Shown here: piece by piece, positions 19,514 through 30,391 of the stretch
Numbering within the stretch: position 1 is the stretch's first letter
How the letters are laid out: every line of letters begins with the position of its first letter
Source: Cytophagaceae bacterium
Lineage (GTDB): Bacteria; Bacteroidota; Bacteroidia; Cytophagales; Spirosomataceae
DNA length: 45,398 nt
Direction of reading: 5' to 3'
NCBI GenBank assembly: GCA_947450865.1
Contig: CANFWR010000003.1
Location: 1-45,398 of the forward strand
Notes under the pieces: generated by a model
What the model saw: the letters and a program-made list of their open reading frames with translations, nothing else
Told to the model about the DNA's origin: nothing
The model's database searches: none
Position numbers and translations under genes: made by a program

Positions 19514-20644
19514 ATGCGATTTCAAGACATTCCAGGTCTACAAAAAACCAAGAAGACGTTGTCGCAAGCGGTGCAAAATCAGCACATCGCTCACGCACAA
19601 TTATTCGTAGGTCCTCCTGGAGGAGCTCAGCTGGCGATGGCGCATGCTTTTGTTACCTATTTATTTTGCACGAATAGAACAGATACGGATTCTTGTGGCG
19701 TTTGTCCGAGTTGCCATAAATTGCAACGCGGCGTTCACCCAGATTTAGTCTATGTCTTTCCTACCGTTATCACGAAGAAGATCAAGGATGCAGAATCGGA
19801 TGTTTTCTTACCCGATTGGCGAAAATTTATTCAAGAATCCTACTTTAGAACCTTGCCCGAATGGCTAGGTTATATGGGTGCCGAAGGGAATCGCCAGGGA
19901 AATATTCCGGTAGAAGAGACCCGGAAATTAGTCCAAAAAATCAGCTTAAAACCCTTTGAGGCGCCATTTAAGGTGGTTATGCTTTGGAATCCAGAAACAC
20001 TAAATGCATCAGCTGGAAATGCCTTATTGAAGACCCTAGAAGAGCCACCAAGTTCGACTTTATTTGTTTTAGTTTGCGCGGAACCAGATAAATTATTGAC
20101 AACTATTATCTCCAGAACTCAGCGTGTCAGTGTAGGCGCTGTGGATGTAGAGGATTTAGCCGATTATTTAGTCCAAAAAGCGGAAATTGACGCCGAAAAA
20201 GCGCACCAAATCGCCGTGAATTGTGAGGGAAATATCTCTGAAGCTTTGGAGAAATCAAGCTCAGATAACCTCAGCACAACTACCTGGTTCGCCGAGTGGA
20301 TGCGCGCCATTTATGCCCGAAATTTATCCAAATTAGTGCAATTAGCGGACCAATTCGACGGGTTAGCCAAGGAAAACCAGAAAGGCATTTTAAGTTATAG
20401 CCTCCATATTTTCAGACAATGTTTATACCAAATTTCGGATGCAAGCAGCCTCATTAAATCGCTGGAAAAAGAAAAGGCCTTTGTCGATAATTTCTCGAAG
20501 ACCTTGAACACAGATAAGATTGCAGCGATGACGGAGAAAATCTCCGAGGTACACTACCACCTGGAACGCAATGCGCGAGCCAAAATGGTGCACCTCGACC
20601 TCTCCCTTTACTTATTACGCGTTTTCCACGCGAAAAACTCCTAA
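19514..20644 (+). CDS. holB: DNA polymerase III delta-prime subunit
   Basis: ORF 19397..20644, likely start at ATG 19514 (MRFQDIPGLQKTKKTLSQAVQNQHIAHAQLFVGPPGGAQLAMAHAF); Zn-binding CGVCPSCHKLQRGVHPDLV; NALLKTLEEPPSSTLFVLV. Confidence 0.9.
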   Translation: MRFQDIPGLQKTKKTLSQAVQNQHIAHAQLFVGPPGGAQLAMAHAFVTYLFCTNRTDTDSCGVCPSCHKLQRGVHPDLVYVFPTVITKKIKDAESDVFLPDWRKFIQESYFRTLPEWLGYMGAEGNRQGNIPVEETRKLVQKISLKPFEAPFKVVMLWNPETLNASAGNALLKTLEEPPSSTLFVLVCAEPDKLLTTIISRTQRVSVGAVDVEDLADYLVQKAEIDAEKAHQIAVNCEGNISEALEKSSSDNLSTTTWFAEWMRAIYARNLSKLVQLADQFDGLAKENQKGILSYSLHIFRQCLYQISDASSLIKSLEKEKAFVDNFSKTLNTDKIAAMTEKISEVHYHLERNARAKMVHLDLSLYLLRVFHAKNS

Positions 20645-20645
20645 T

Positions 20646-21572
20646 ATGAAAACGATACGCATTGGTACTCGGAATTCGGCTTTGGCGCTTTGGCAGGCAC
20701 ATCACGTGGGTGCTTTGCTCGCAACGCAGGGTTTAGGCTATGAGATCGTGGCGATTACGACGAAGGGGGATCAGATTTTGGATCGTTCCCTATCTAAAAT
20801 CGGATCAAAGGGAGTATTTACAGAAGAATTAGAGGCGATGCTTTGTGCGGGTGAAATCGATATCGCACAGCATTCGGCCAAGGATTTGCCGTCGCATTTA
20901 CCTGCAGAACTAGAGTTAATCGCCTTTACAGAGCGAGAAGCGGCGCAAGACGTCGTTTTAAGTCTAGATCCATCGAAGACCTTAGCTTCAAGCGAACCTT
21001 TGCGCATAGGTACTTCTTCGACACGAAGACGTGCTTTTTTGAGCCATTTCTACCCACAACATACCGCGGTGGAGATGCGGGGCAATCTGCAGACGCGTTT
21101 GGAGAAATTAAAAAACGGGGATTGTGATGCGATGCTATTGGCTTTTGCCGGCGTCCATCGAATGGAGATGGAATCATATATTACCCAACACCTTAGCCTC
21201 GACCAATTTGTCCCAGCGGTGGGTCAAGGATCGGTGGCGATTCAGTGTGCTGTTTCTTTAGACTCCAGCATTAAAGCTTTAGTACGCAAAGCTTGCAACC
21301 ACCCCAAGACGGAAGCTGCATTATTAGCAGAACGTCATTTATTAGCGCACTTAGAAGGCGGTTGCAGTGTTCCTGTGTATGGGCACGCGATCGTTAAAGA
21401 CGGTAAATTAGCACTGCATGCCGGCGTTCTTAGCCTGGATGGTGTAGAAAATATCTATCATTCAGCTGCGGGCTCAGATCCCGCTATCCTAGGAAAAGAA
21501 GTCGCGATGGAGCTCATTCATTTGGGCGCACATCAATTATTACGAAAAATCAGACAGCAATTAGGTTCATGA
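20646..21572 (+). CDS. hemC: Hydroxymethylbilane synthase
   Basis: ORF 20571..21572, likely start at ATG 20646 (MKTIRIGTRNSALALWQAHHV); GSKGVFTEELEAML, HSAKDLPS, RIGTSSTRRRAFL, LEGGCSVPVYGHA. Confidence 0.95.
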   Translation: MKTIRIGTRNSALALWQAHHVGALLATQGLGYEIVAITTKGDQILDRSLSKIGSKGVFTEELEAMLCAGEIDIAQHSAKDLPSHLPAELELIAFTEREAAQDVVLSLDPSKTLASSEPLRIGTSSTRRRAFLSHFYPQHTAVEMRGNLQTRLEKLKNGDCDAMLLAFAGVHRMEMESYITQHLSLDQFVPAVGQGSVAIQCAVSLDSSIKALVRKACNHPKTEAALLAERHLLAHLEGGCSVPVYGHAIVKDGKLALHAGVLSLDGVENIYHSAAGSDPAILGKEVAMELIHLGAHQLLRKIRQQLGS

Positions 21573-22480
21573 AAAAACGCATATTAATCACGGGTTCTAA
21601 TGGTTTATTAGGCCAAAAACTGGTCGAACTATTACGCACACAAGCGAATGTCGATTTAATCGCAACCGCCCGTGGAAATAACCGTTTACCCGTGACCGAA
21701 GGATATACCTACGCGTCTTTAGACATTACTGTTCAGGAAGAGGTCAATGCAGTATTCGATCAATTCAAGCCGGAGGTAGTGATTCACACGGCTGCCATGA
21801 CGAATGTGGATACCTGCGAAACAGATCGCGCAGGTTGCGATTTATTAAACGTGGAGGCGGTGGCTTATTTAATCCAGGCTTGCGAAAAACACGGAACTTA
21901 TGTATGTCATTTGTCGACTGACTTCATCTTTGATGGAGCTGACGGCCCCTATACAGAAGAAGGAATCGCCAATCCCATTTCTTATTACGGCGAAAGCAAG
22001 TTAAAAGCAGAGCAATTATTGTTTGATTCCACTATTCGCTGGAGTATTGCACGCACTGTTTTAGTCTATGGCATTGTGCCCGATATGAGCCGTTCGAATA
22101 TCGTTCTTTGGGTGAAAAAATCCTTAGAAGAGGGTAAAACCATCCAAGTCGTGACGGATCAGTTCCGTACTCCTACCCTAGCGGAAGATCTAGCGATGGG
22201 CTGCTGGTTACTTTCAAAAGACGAAGTGGAAGGGATATTCAATATTTCAGGATCAGATTTCTTAACTCCCTATGAAATGGCCGTTATGACGGCGGATTAT
22301 TATGGGTTAGACAAATCCTTATTGCAAAAAGCAGATTCGTCTACCTTCCAACAAACGGCTAAAAGACCCGCTCGAACGGGTTTTGTACTCGATAAAGCAA
22401 AAAAAGTCCTAGGTTATGCACCTAGAACTTTTCAAGAAGGTATCGCCTTGATGGCAAAGCAAGTAGCTGATTTAGTCTAA
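21569..22480 (+). CDS. SDR/RmlD-like NAD(P)-dependent sugar-nucleotide reductase
   Basis: [51 protein letters not shown]. Starts in an ATGA overlap with hemC. Confidence 0.88.
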   Translation: MKKRILITGSNGLLGQKLVELLRTQANVDLIATARGNNRLPVTEGYTYASLDITVQEEVNAVFDQFKPEVVIHTAAMTNVDTCETDRAGCDLLNVEAVAYLIQACEKHGTYVCHLSTDFIFDGADGPYTEEGIANPISYYGESKLKAEQLLFDSTIRWSIARTVLVYGIVPDMSRSNIVLWVKKSLEEGKTIQVVTDQFRTPTLAEDLAMGCWLLSKDEVEGIFNISGSDFLTPYEMAVMTADYYGLDKSLLQKADSSTFQQTAKRPARTGFVLDKAKKVLGYAPRTFQEGIALMAKQVADLV

Positions 22481-23566
22481 AGCTTCTGGATCAACCATCA
22501 TTTCATCTGCCATCGGATTTACTACCGGCAAATCTAAGAGAACTGGTGCCTCTTTCAGCTTTCCAAAATCTTTGTTTTCATCTAATAAGGTAGTCCAAAG
22601 TAAGTCCTTCAACTCTTGAATTCCCTCTTGAGTCACCGATGATATTAACAAAACAGGGATATCTTTAGGCAGGCTTTCACGCATTTCCTCTTCCATTTCT
22701 GGAATCGATAAGTCCATTTTAGAAACTACAATTACCCGACGTTTTCCCAATAATTCTGGGTTGTATTTCTCTAATTCACCCGTTAAAATCCGGTATTCTT
22801 CACCCCAATTTTCGGCGTCCGATGGAATTAAAAAACATAAAATAGAATTACGCTCAATATGACGTAAAAATCTCAATCCCAAACCTTTACCTTCCGAAGC
22901 TCCTTCGATAATACCTGGAATATCAGCTACCACAAAAGACTTTTCATCCCGGTATTCGACCACGCCTAATTGAGGAACCAATGTGGTAAATGGATAGTCT
23001 GCAATTTCAGGAGTAGCTGCTGAAAGCACGGATAGCAGCGTTGACTTTCCAGCGTTCGGAAAACCTACCAAACCTACGTCAGCTAACACTTTCAATTCCA
23101 TAACCACCCAAACATCTAATCCTGCTTCTCCTGGTTGTGCGTGACGAGGAGATTGGTTAGTAGATGATTTAAAGTTATGATTTCCTAGTCCTCCACGACC
23201 TCCGGGAAGTACTAAAATCTGTTGGCCTTCTTCAGTTACTTCCGCGATAAACTCATTCGTTTCCGCATTTTTCACAATCGTTCCTAACGGTACTTGGATG
23301 AAGACATCCTCTCCTTCCGCACCAGAACGGCGTCCACCTTCCCCACCATTTCCACTATCAGCAATAATATGCTTTTGGTATTTCAAGTGAATCAATGTCC
23401 AAAGTTGTGTACTTCCAACCAAGTAAATGTGACCTCCACGACCGCCATCACCGCCATCTGGACCACCTTTAGGCACGTGTTTTTCCCGCCGAAAGTGGGA
23501 TGAACCGCTTCCTCCTCGGCCGGAACGCAGATTGATTTTAACGTAGTCAATGAAGTTAGTTGTCAT
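22472..23566 (-). CDS. obgE: GTPase Obg/CgtA
   Basis: [89 protein letters not shown]. Confidence 0.96.
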   Translation of the reverse strand: MTTNFIDYVKINLRSGRGGSGSSHFRREKHVPKGGPDGGDGGRGGHIYLVGSTQLWTLIHLKYQKHIIADSGNGGEGGRRSGAEGEDVFIQVPLGTIVKNAETNEFIAEVTEEGQQILVLPGGRGGLGNHNFKSSTNQSPRHAQPGEAGLDVWVVMELKVLADVGLVGFPNAGKSTLLSVLSAATPEIADYPFTTLVPQLGVVEYRDEKSFVVADIPGIIEGASEGKGLGLRFLRHIERNSILCFLIPSDAENWGEEYRILTGELEKYNPELLGKRRVIVVSKMDLSIPEMEEEMRESLPKDIPVLLISSVTQEGIQELKDLLWTTLLDENKDFGKLKEAPVLLDLPVVNPMADEMMVDPEALD

Positions 23567-23579
23567 TCTATTTGATTAA

Positions 23580-24149
23580 TTATCCTTCGATAATGGCTAA
23601 AATTTGAGAGAAAATCTCCTCAATTTTACCCATACCATTAATTCCTGAGAATTTATTTTGTGCAGCGTAATAACCCGCTACTGGCGCTGTTTTTTCGCCG
23701 TATTCTTGTACGCGTTTGCGTATTAATTCTTCGTTTTGATCATCTGGACGACCAGAAGTCTTTCCGCGCTCTAATAAACGTTGCGTTAATTCTTCTTCGC
23801 TCACCTCTAACGCAATCATGTGATTAATCGCTAAATGATGACCTGATAATAAGTTGTCCAAAGCTTGAGCCTGCGCCTCCGTTCTAGGAAAACCATCAAA
23901 GATAAAACCCGCTGCCTGTTTATTCTCGTTCAATTTATTCTCGATCATTCCGATCACGACCGCATCCGGCACCAAGATCCCTTGATCCATCAATTTCTTC
24001 GCTTCCAAGCCTAAAGTTGTACCTGCAGTAATTTCTGCACGCAATAAATCACCTGTAGACAAATGGATTAAACCGTATTTCGCAATTAATTTTGCGGACT
24101 GAGTGCCTTTGCCTGCCCCTGGAGGCCCAAATAAAACAAGATTAAGCAT
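23580..24149 (-). CDS. adk: Adenylate kinase
   Basis: LVLFGPPGAGKGTQSAKL, HLSTGDLLRAEI, GFIFDGFPRTEAQAQAL, GRPDDQNEELIRKRVQEY. Confidence 0.97.
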   Translation of the reverse strand: MLNLVLFGPPGAGKGTQSAKLIAKYGLIHLSTGDLLRAEITAGTTLGLEAKKLMDQGILVPDAVVIGMIENKLNENKQAAGFIFDGFPRTEAQAQALDNLLSGHHLAINHMIALEVSEEELTQRLLERGKTSGRPDDQNEELIRKRVQEYGEKTAPVAGYYAAQNKFSGINGMGKIEEIFSQILAIIEG

Positions 24150-24242
24150 ATAAATGTGGGTTAATTATTTCGAACCACAAAGGTAAGCAAATCAGAGGCA
24201 AAAGCAGGGATTTTCTGCTATATTTGGCATAAAAAAAGAGAG

Positions 24243-24965
24243 ATGCTTTCAACACAATTCGAAGAAATTATTCAAAAGAGACGTTCAAATAGACGCTATG
24301 ACCCCACCGTAAAAGTGGATGATGCGATCATCGAACGCAGCTTACAACGCTCCATTTTATCCCCTAATAGCAGCAATATGCAATTGTGGGAGTTTTATTG
24401 GATCAAAAGTGAAGAAGAAAAGAACGCATTCCACCAGCTTTGTCTAGGACAATCTGCAGCAAAAGATACCGCCCACATGGTCGTATTTGTGACGCGTCAG
24501 GACCTTTGGAAACAAAGAGCAGCCTGGAACTTGAAATTAGTGAAAGATTCCATCGAGGGCGAACCTACGAAAATGCAAAAAAGAGGGCTAGAGTATTATG
24601 GAAAGCTTATTCCGCTCCTTTACCGCAATGATATCTTCGGTATTTCTACCTTCATTCGCTGGAACATCTGTTTCTGGATGGGGCTAAGGAAGCCGATGAT
24701 GCGTTTTGGTGGTACAGCGGATCAACGTGTGATGGTTCATAAATCCTGTGCCCTTGCTGCGCAAACCTTTATGTTGTCTATTGCAGCGGAAGGTTTTGAA
24801 TCTTGCCCGATGGAAGGATTTGATGCACAGCGTGTGAAGAAACACTTAAATCTGCCTGCTGGCGCAGAGATCAATATGATTGTTTCTGTGGGTAAAGGAA
24901 CAGAAGAGGGAGTGTGGGGGCCACGCTTCAGAGTTCCATACGAGGAAGTCGTACACGTGCGTTAA
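24243..24965 (+). CDS. Nitroreductase family protein
   Basis: FEEIIQKRRSNRRYDPTVKVDDAIIERSLQRSILSPNSSNMQLWEFYWI, FMLSIAAEGFESCPMEGFD, MIVSVGKGTEEG. Confidence 0.85.
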   Translation: MLSTQFEEIIQKRRSNRRYDPTVKVDDAIIERSLQRSILSPNSSNMQLWEFYWIKSEEEKNAFHQLCLGQSAAKDTAHMVVFVTRQDLWKQRAAWNLKLVKDSIEGEPTKMQKRGLEYYGKLIPLLYRNDIFGISTFIRWNICFWMGLRKPMMRFGGTADQRVMVHKSCALAAQTFMLSIAAEGFESCPMEGFDAQRVKKHLNLPAGAEINMIVSVGKGTEEGVWGPRFRVPYEEVVHVR

Positions 24966-27445
24966 TTGCAGTCTACGTCTACAATAATTTGAACGCCTTT
25001 GAAAGCTGGCTTCGTGCTGAGGGTATCCAATTCCTCCCGAAGCTGCTTTTTGAAGGCGGCTAATGCCACGCCTTTTTCAAGTTTGATCAGAATTTCCATC
25101 GCATATTGATTCCGAATACGTTCGATTAAGGGTTTTTCAGGTCCAAGGACGCGACCATTACCAAATTTAGCTTTTAACAATTGACCTAAATCCTTCGCCG
25201 CCGTTTCCACATTGCGTGCTTCATAATGGCGCATCACCAACTTAATCAAGCGCGTAAACGGAGGATAATGATAACCCTCCCGCTCGATCATCTCATCCGC
25301 ATACAATTGCTCGTAATTTCCCTCCTGAATGTAGGTAAAAAGGCGATGCGTGGGTTGATTGGTTTGTATGTACACTTGTCCCTGTACCTCGCGGCGACCG
25401 GCCCGACCAGCCACTTGCGTGATTAATTGAAAGCCCCGTTCGTGGGCTCTGAAATCTGGGAAATTGATAATCTTATCTGCATCGAAGATGGCTACCAGCG
25501 ATAAACCCTCGAAATCGAGGCCTTTGGCTACCATTTGGGTGCCTACTAAAACGTCTACCTGGCCTTTCTGGATTTCTGTGATCAAACTCGTAAAGGCAGT
25601 CTTCGAACGCGTCGTATCTAAGTCCATTCGGGCTACGCGCGCGTCCGGAAGATGTAATTGCAATTCTTCTTCTAGTTTTTCTGTGCCGTAACCCATCGTT
25701 TTCAGCTGGGCAGAGCCACAGGCCCCACACCGATGTAATAGTGATTCATGGTGACCACAATAATGGCACCGCAATTCTTGCTCGCGGGCGTGGTAGGTTA
25801 AGGACACATCACATTGGTGACAACTGGCTATCCAATCACAATCTTGACATTGGAGATAAGGAGAATAGCCACGACGGTTTTGGAACAATAAACTTTGCTT
25901 TCCTTGCTTCAAATTCTCCGCTAATACCTCGATTAAATCCACCGAAAATCCGCCCTTCATCTGCTTCATCCGGTTCGCATATTTCGTATCGATTAAATGC
26001 ATCGCAGGCAATTGCGCCGCCCCAAAACGCTCTTTCAAGACCACGAGACCATACTTATCTTGTTTGGCCTGGTAATAGGTCTCCATCGATGGCGTCGCTG
26101 AACCGAGTAGGACTTTCGCCTTTTGCTGATGTGCTAAGACAATCGCCACATCCCGCGCATGGTAGCGCGGTGCCGGATCTGCCTGCTTAAAGGAAGTTTC
26201 GTGTTCCTCATCGATAATGATTAATCCCAAATTCTTGAACGGTAGAAACACGGAGGAACGCACACCCACCACGAACGGATATTTACCTTCCACGATTGAT
26301 TTCCACACTTCCACCCGCTCGTTATCTGAGAATTTAGAATGGTAAATCCCTACCTGCTCCCCAAAAATCCGCTTCAATCGAACCACAATCTGGGTCGTCA
26401 ACGCAATCTCCGGCAACAAATACAAAACCTGATCTCCATTCGCCAAGGCTTCCTGAATTAGCTTGATATATATCTCTGTTTTACCAGAACCCGTGATTCC
26501 ATGGAGTAGAACGACATCCTTCTCTTGAAACTGATTCAAAATAGATTGGTAGGCATTTTCCTGTGAAGCATTCAAAGTAAAACTCGAACGCACGAAGTTT
26601 TCATCCGCTTCATCGAAGCGAGAAACAACCACATCGAAAATTTCAAAAACCTGATTCTTGACTAAGGTTTGAAGGGAACTCTCCGACAATCCGGCTTGGC
26701 TAAAACTGTTTTTAGCAAGGCCTTTTTGATTCGTTTCCGGGCTTCTGAGCACCGGGATATATTGCAGGTAATGCAAAAGGATTGCCATCTGCTTCGGTTT
26801 CTCCTCCAGCGATTGGATCAGATCCGTCAATACTAATTTGTCTTCAAATGGAGTCGCTAAACGGACTTTTCGCTGCACTTTAGGCGTGTAGCGGTCTTTT
26901 AGCTCATCAAAAATAATCACCGCATCTTTCCCCACTAGGGCTTTAATGAGGTGATAAGGACTTTTGACTTCGGCAAATTTGGCCAGCTCATCATAGGTCA
27001 AGGCGCCTTTATCGCGTATCTCGACATAAATAGCTAACTCTTTATCCGTCAGCGTTTCAGGGCTCGAAAACTCCGGATTCACTTGCACCTTCGATTGGCT
27101 TGAAATCTTCAAACCCGCCGGCAAAGCAACCTGAAAAACCTCGCCGGGATAGCACATATAATAATCTGCCACCCATTGAAAAAGGGCAATTTGAGAAGAG
27201 GTTACTAGGGGAACATCGTCTAAAATCTCTAACAAATATTTCGCTTGGTATTCTTTGGGCGGATTATGATGAACCGCAACGATCACACCCGTCAAGACTT
27301 TCTTCGTCCCAAAAGGCACCACCACTCGCAATCCAGGCTGAACAAATTCTGCCCATTCCCGAGGCACCCGGTACGTAAAATACCGAGGGATGGGAAGCGG
27401 AAGTAAAGCATCCACAAAAACCGTTCTTTCTTCCCCTATTTCCAT
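24962..27445 (-). CDS. priA: Primosomal protein N' (PriA helicase)
   Basis: LLHGITGSGKTEIYIKLIQEAL, IIDEEHETSFKQADPAPRYHARDVAIVLA, Zn motifs CQDCDWIASCHQCDVSLTYH and CHYCGHHESLLHRCGACGS. Confidence 0.96.
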   Translation of the reverse strand: MEIGEERTVFVDALLPLPIPRYFTYRVPREWAEFVQPGLRVVVPFGTKKVLTGVIVAVHHNPPKEYQAKYLLEILDDVPLVTSSQIALFQWVADYYMCYPGEVFQVALPAGLKISSQSKVQVNPEFSSPETLTDKELAIYVEIRDKGALTYDELAKFAEVKSPYHLIKALVGKDAVIIFDELKDRYTPKVQRKVRLATPFEDKLVLTDLIQSLEEKPKQMAILLHYLQYIPVLRSPETNQKGLAKNSFSQAGLSESSLQTLVKNQVFEIFDVVVSRFDEADENFVRSSFTLNASQENAYQSILNQFQEKDVVLLHGITGSGKTEIYIKLIQEALANGDQVLYLLPEIALTTQIVVRLKRIFGEQVGIYHSKFSDNERVEVWKSIVEGKYPFVVGVRSSVFLPFKNLGLIIIDEEHETSFKQADPAPRYHARDVAIVLAHQQKAKVLLGSATPSMETYYQAKQDKYGLVVLKERFGAAQLPAMHLIDTKYANRMKQMKGGFSVDLIEVLAENLKQGKQSLLFQNRRGYSPYLQCQDCDWIASCHQCDVSLTYHAREQELRCHYCGHHESLLHRCGACGSAQLKTMGYGTEKLEEELQLHLPDARVARMDLDTTRSKTAFTSLITEIQKGQVDVLVGTQMVAKGLDFEGLSLVAIFDADKIINFPDFRAHERGFQLITQVAGRAGRREVQGQVYIQTNQPTHRLFTYIQEGNYEQLYADEMIEREGYHYPPFTRLIKLVMRHYEARNVETAAKDLGQLLKAKFGNGRVLGPEKPLIERIRNQYAMEILIKLEKGVALAAFKKQLREELDTLSTKPAFKGVQIIVDVDCN

Positions 27446-28020
27446 CGCAAAGTCTGAATCAGGTGAATCGCATCTTGTTTTAGATACCGAATAACGGGGG
27501 CCAAAGAATCATTTTTCGTCGCCGTATTTAAATAGACCGCTCCGCGTAAAAAATGCGAAGTGCTATCCGTAGCAAAAAACTGAAAAGGAGTAGCCACTTC
27601 GCCCTCTAATTCGATCACAGTCGCTTTGCGGCCATCACGTGTAGTCAAAATCGCATCTTCTATGCGGTTCGCCTTCATTTGGTGTTTAGAGGCCAAAACA
27701 TAGGAATCTCGGATCATCTTATCCAATCGTTTCCGATCTCCTCCCACCGATTTATAAGTCAACTGGATAAAGGCATCCCAACGTGGATAATAGATGTACA
27801 TCCAATGAGGTTCAGCGAACGCAAACGAATCCTTTTTCACCACAGCTTGCTTAGATAACTCAAAGCTAAACGGATGACCCGTCTCTAAAGATTGGTATTG
27901 ATGCGCTGGAATATCCATTGCTGGGAATCCTTTAGGTCGCGGCATAGCCGTATTCTCTTCCTCTGGGGCAGATCCACAGGAAAACAAGGTCAAGATAAAA
28001 CCTAGGAGAAAAAGACGCAT
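27436..28020 (-). CDS. gldD: Gliding motility lipoprotein GldD
   Basis: Lipobox LTLFSCGS; PRPKGFPAMDIPAHQYQSLETGHPFSFELSKQAVV...PHWMYIYYPRWDAFIQLTYKSV, GldD-like. Confidence 0.85.
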   Translation of the reverse strand: MRLFLLGFILTLFSCGSAPEEENTAMPRPKGFPAMDIPAHQYQSLETGHPFSFELSKQAVVKKDSFAFAEPHWMYIYYPRWDAFIQLTYKSVGGDRKRLDKMIRDSYVLASKHQMKANRIEDAILTTRDGRKATVIELEGEVATPFQFFATDSTSHFLRGAVYLNTATKNDSLAPVIRYLKQDAIHLIQTLRWK

Positions 28021-28026
28021 ATTCGC

Positions 28027-28788
28027 TTATTTTAAACCGTAATACGCTAAGATAGGATTTTGTATGGATTGAAACACTTTTTCCCGTAAAACAGGTAAAT
28101 CTTCCATCGTCAAACCCTTCGTTTCTAAAGGTGGATGAATTTCTACGTGCAAGATGCCTGGACGCATCATCAGGGTATCCTCGTCCATTATTTGATGGTT
28201 ATTATGGAAGCTCATGGGTACAATAGGCACCTGCTGTTGAATGGCCATAATAAATGCGCCATCCTTTAAAGGATTTGCCATATAGGGGAAATTCTTTGAG
28301 ATGATTCCGCCTTCTGGAAAGATAATAATACTTCTTCCAGATTGAAGTGCACGAATGGATCGGCTTAATGAGCTCGCGCGACTATTCTTATCACTTCGAT
28401 CCACTAGGATATTCAATCGGGCATAGAGGTAACCGAAAAGCGGAATCTTCTTCATTGCATTCTTCCCCACAAAAGAGAAATAATGGCGAATAATAACCAC
28501 CACTACTGCAATGTCTACATAAGAAAAGTGATTCGCACAGAACACATAGGTCTGCTTAGGATCAGGCTTAAAGTGATGCGTCACTTTAATGCGAATTCCC
28601 GCAAAAAGAAAAAAGAGTTGCCCCCACAGCCCGACAAGCCGATGAGCAACTCTTTTCCAAGATCGTCTTTGCAAAAAGACAAAGATTAATGGGTATAATA
28701 ACAAGAAGATCAGTACAAAAACGAATCCCGCCCAGAAAGTGTATAGCCCTTTAAAAACAGATGAAAGCAAAGAACTTTTGTTTTTCAT
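28027..28788 (-). CDS. plsC: 1-acyl-sn-glycerol-3-phosphate acyltransferase
   Basis: YVFCANHFSYVDIAVV (NHX4D variant), FVGKNAMKKIPLFGYLYARLNILVDRSDKNSR, IIIFPEGGIIS. Confidence 0.9.
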   Translation of the reverse strand: MKNKSSLLSSVFKGLYTFWAGFVFVLIFLLLYPLIFVFLQRRSWKRVAHRLVGLWGQLFFLFAGIRIKVTHHFKPDPKQTYVFCANHFSYVDIAVVVVIIRHYFSFVGKNAMKKIPLFGYLYARLNILVDRSDKNSRASSLSRSIRALQSGRSIIIFPEGGIISKNFPYMANPLKDGAFIMAIQQQVPIVPMSFHNNHQIMDEDTLMMRPGILHVEIHPPLETKGLTMEDLPVLREKVFQSIQNPILAYYGLK

Positions 28789-28817
28789 AATCTAAACGAG
28801 CGCCTTAAACCTAGGAT

Positions 28818-30293
28818 TTACTCAACTACACCTAATTGAACTGTATTTGTTTTCATGTCTTGGTTCGCTGGAACAGATAATGTCGTCACGAAGATATCGC
28901 CTTTAGATAACAGGTTATCTTGCTTCAATTTATCGACCATCGCAGCGACTGTTTTCTCCGCGTTACCAGTACCTGGATCGTAGAAGAACACACGTGCTCC
29001 CCACAATAGGCCCATGGTAGACATCAATTCTTTATTCGAAGTAAAAACGAACAAATCTGCCTTAGGACGGTGAGCTGATAAACGGAATGCCGTATAACCC
29101 GAATTCGTAATACACAAGATCGCTTTTGCTTTCGAGTCACGCGCTAAACGACACGCACCTGCGATTAAACGATCTTGCAAAGCTACATTTTCAGAGGTAG
29201 ATGCACTTAACGAGTGATTCTTAAAGTAGATCGCTGCCTCATTACCTTGCACAATTTCAATTTCATTTTGTTGTTGCTCCACCACTTCGTGAATATGTGC
29301 CATCGTCTCCACCGCTTTCACTGGATAAGCACCCGAAGCAGATTCACCACTTAACATCGTAGCCGAAGCACCTTGCAATACCGCGTTCGCCACGTCAGAC
29401 GTTTCTGCACGCGTAGGAACTGGATTTGTGATCATTGACTCTAACATCTGTGTAGCCACAATTACAGGCTTACCTGCTGCCGTACACTTCTCTACCATTA
29501 CTTTTTGTAAGTAAGGTACTACCGCACCATCCATCTCCACACCTAGATCACCACGAGCCACCATAATGGCGTCTGTAGCAGCAATAATCTCATCTAAATT
29601 ATCAATCGCTTCCGGCTTTTCAATTTTCGCGATAACGCGTGTATTCTTACCGTAAGCTTTAATTTTCTCTTTAATATCCCAAATATCGCTCGCCTTACGA
29701 ACGAAAGATAAGGCTACCCAATCCACTCCGTGATCAAGGCCAAAATACAAATCAGCCTCATCCTTCGGTGTCAAACAAGGTAAAGACACCTTTGTGCCTG
29801 GAAGGTTGATTCCTTTCTTAGACTTCAAAATACCGCCATAGATTACCTCTGTCACCACTTCTTTCTTCACTTTATCTACTGCAAGTACCTTTACCTCTAG
29901 GTTACCATCATCCATAAGTATGCGCTCACCTGGATTTACATCTAAGTACATAGATGTATACGTAGTACCAACCTTTTCAGATGTACCTAATAAGTTTTCG
30001 TCCATCGCAAAGATCAATTGTTGACCCGCAACTAAAGGAACACCATTATTCTCCACTAATTGTGTACGAATTTTAGGACCTTGCAAATCCTGAAGGACCG
30101 TTAAGTTCAAACCCATCTCCTCTGAGATAGAACGAATCGTTTTTAAACGCTGTAAATGATCCTCATGTGTGCCATGGGAAAAGTTTAAGCGGAAAACGTT
30201 TACGCCTGCCTGAGCTAATTGGATTAATGCTTCTCTTGATTCTGATGTGGGACCTACTGTGGCTACGATTTTTGTCTTGCGTTGATACGACAT
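28818..30293 (-). CDS. pyk: Pyruvate kinase
   Basis: RKTKIVATVGPTSESREALIQLAQAGVNVFRLNFSHGTHEDH, VARGDLGVEM, VATQMLESMITNPVPTRAETSDVANAVL. Confidence 0.97.
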   Translation of the reverse strand: MSYQRKTKIVATVGPTSESREALIQLAQAGVNVFRLNFSHGTHEDHLQRLKTIRSISEEMGLNLTVLQDLQGPKIRTQLVENNGVPLVAGQQLIFAMDENLLGTSEKVGTTYTSMYLDVNPGERILMDDGNLEVKVLAVDKVKKEVVTEVIYGGILKSKKGINLPGTKVSLPCLTPKDEADLYFGLDHGVDWVALSFVRKASDIWDIKEKIKAYGKNTRVIAKIEKPEAIDNLDEIIAATDAIMVARGDLGVEMDGAVVPYLQKVMVEKCTAAGKPVIVATQMLESMITNPVPTRAETSDVANAVLQGASATMLSGESASGAYPVKAVETMAHIHEVVEQQQNEIEIVQGNEAAIYFKNHSLSASTSENVALQDRLIAGACRLARDSKAKAILCITNSGYTAFRLSAHRPKADLFVFTSNKELMSTMGLLWGARVFFYDPGTGNAEKTVAAMVDKLKQDNLLSKGDIFVTTLSVPANQDMKTNTVQLGVVE

Positions 30294-30338
30294 AATATGG
30301 ATTAGATTCTATTAACATTGCAAGTTACATCTATTACA

Positions 30339-30363
30339 CAAAAAAACCACCCAAAGGTGGTTT
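30339..30363 (-). terminator. Intrinsic terminator after gldN
   Basis: AAACCACC-CAAA-GGTGGTTT (30344-30363) with an adjacent A-tract (U-tract on the minus strand). Confidence 0.7.
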
Positions 30364-30391
30364 AAATTGTATTAACATAAGATTATGGGGA

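Noticed and set aside
25741-26190. 149-aa plus-strand ORF
   Set aside because: Shadow ORF fully antisense to priA, with a composition typical of reverse-complement reading.
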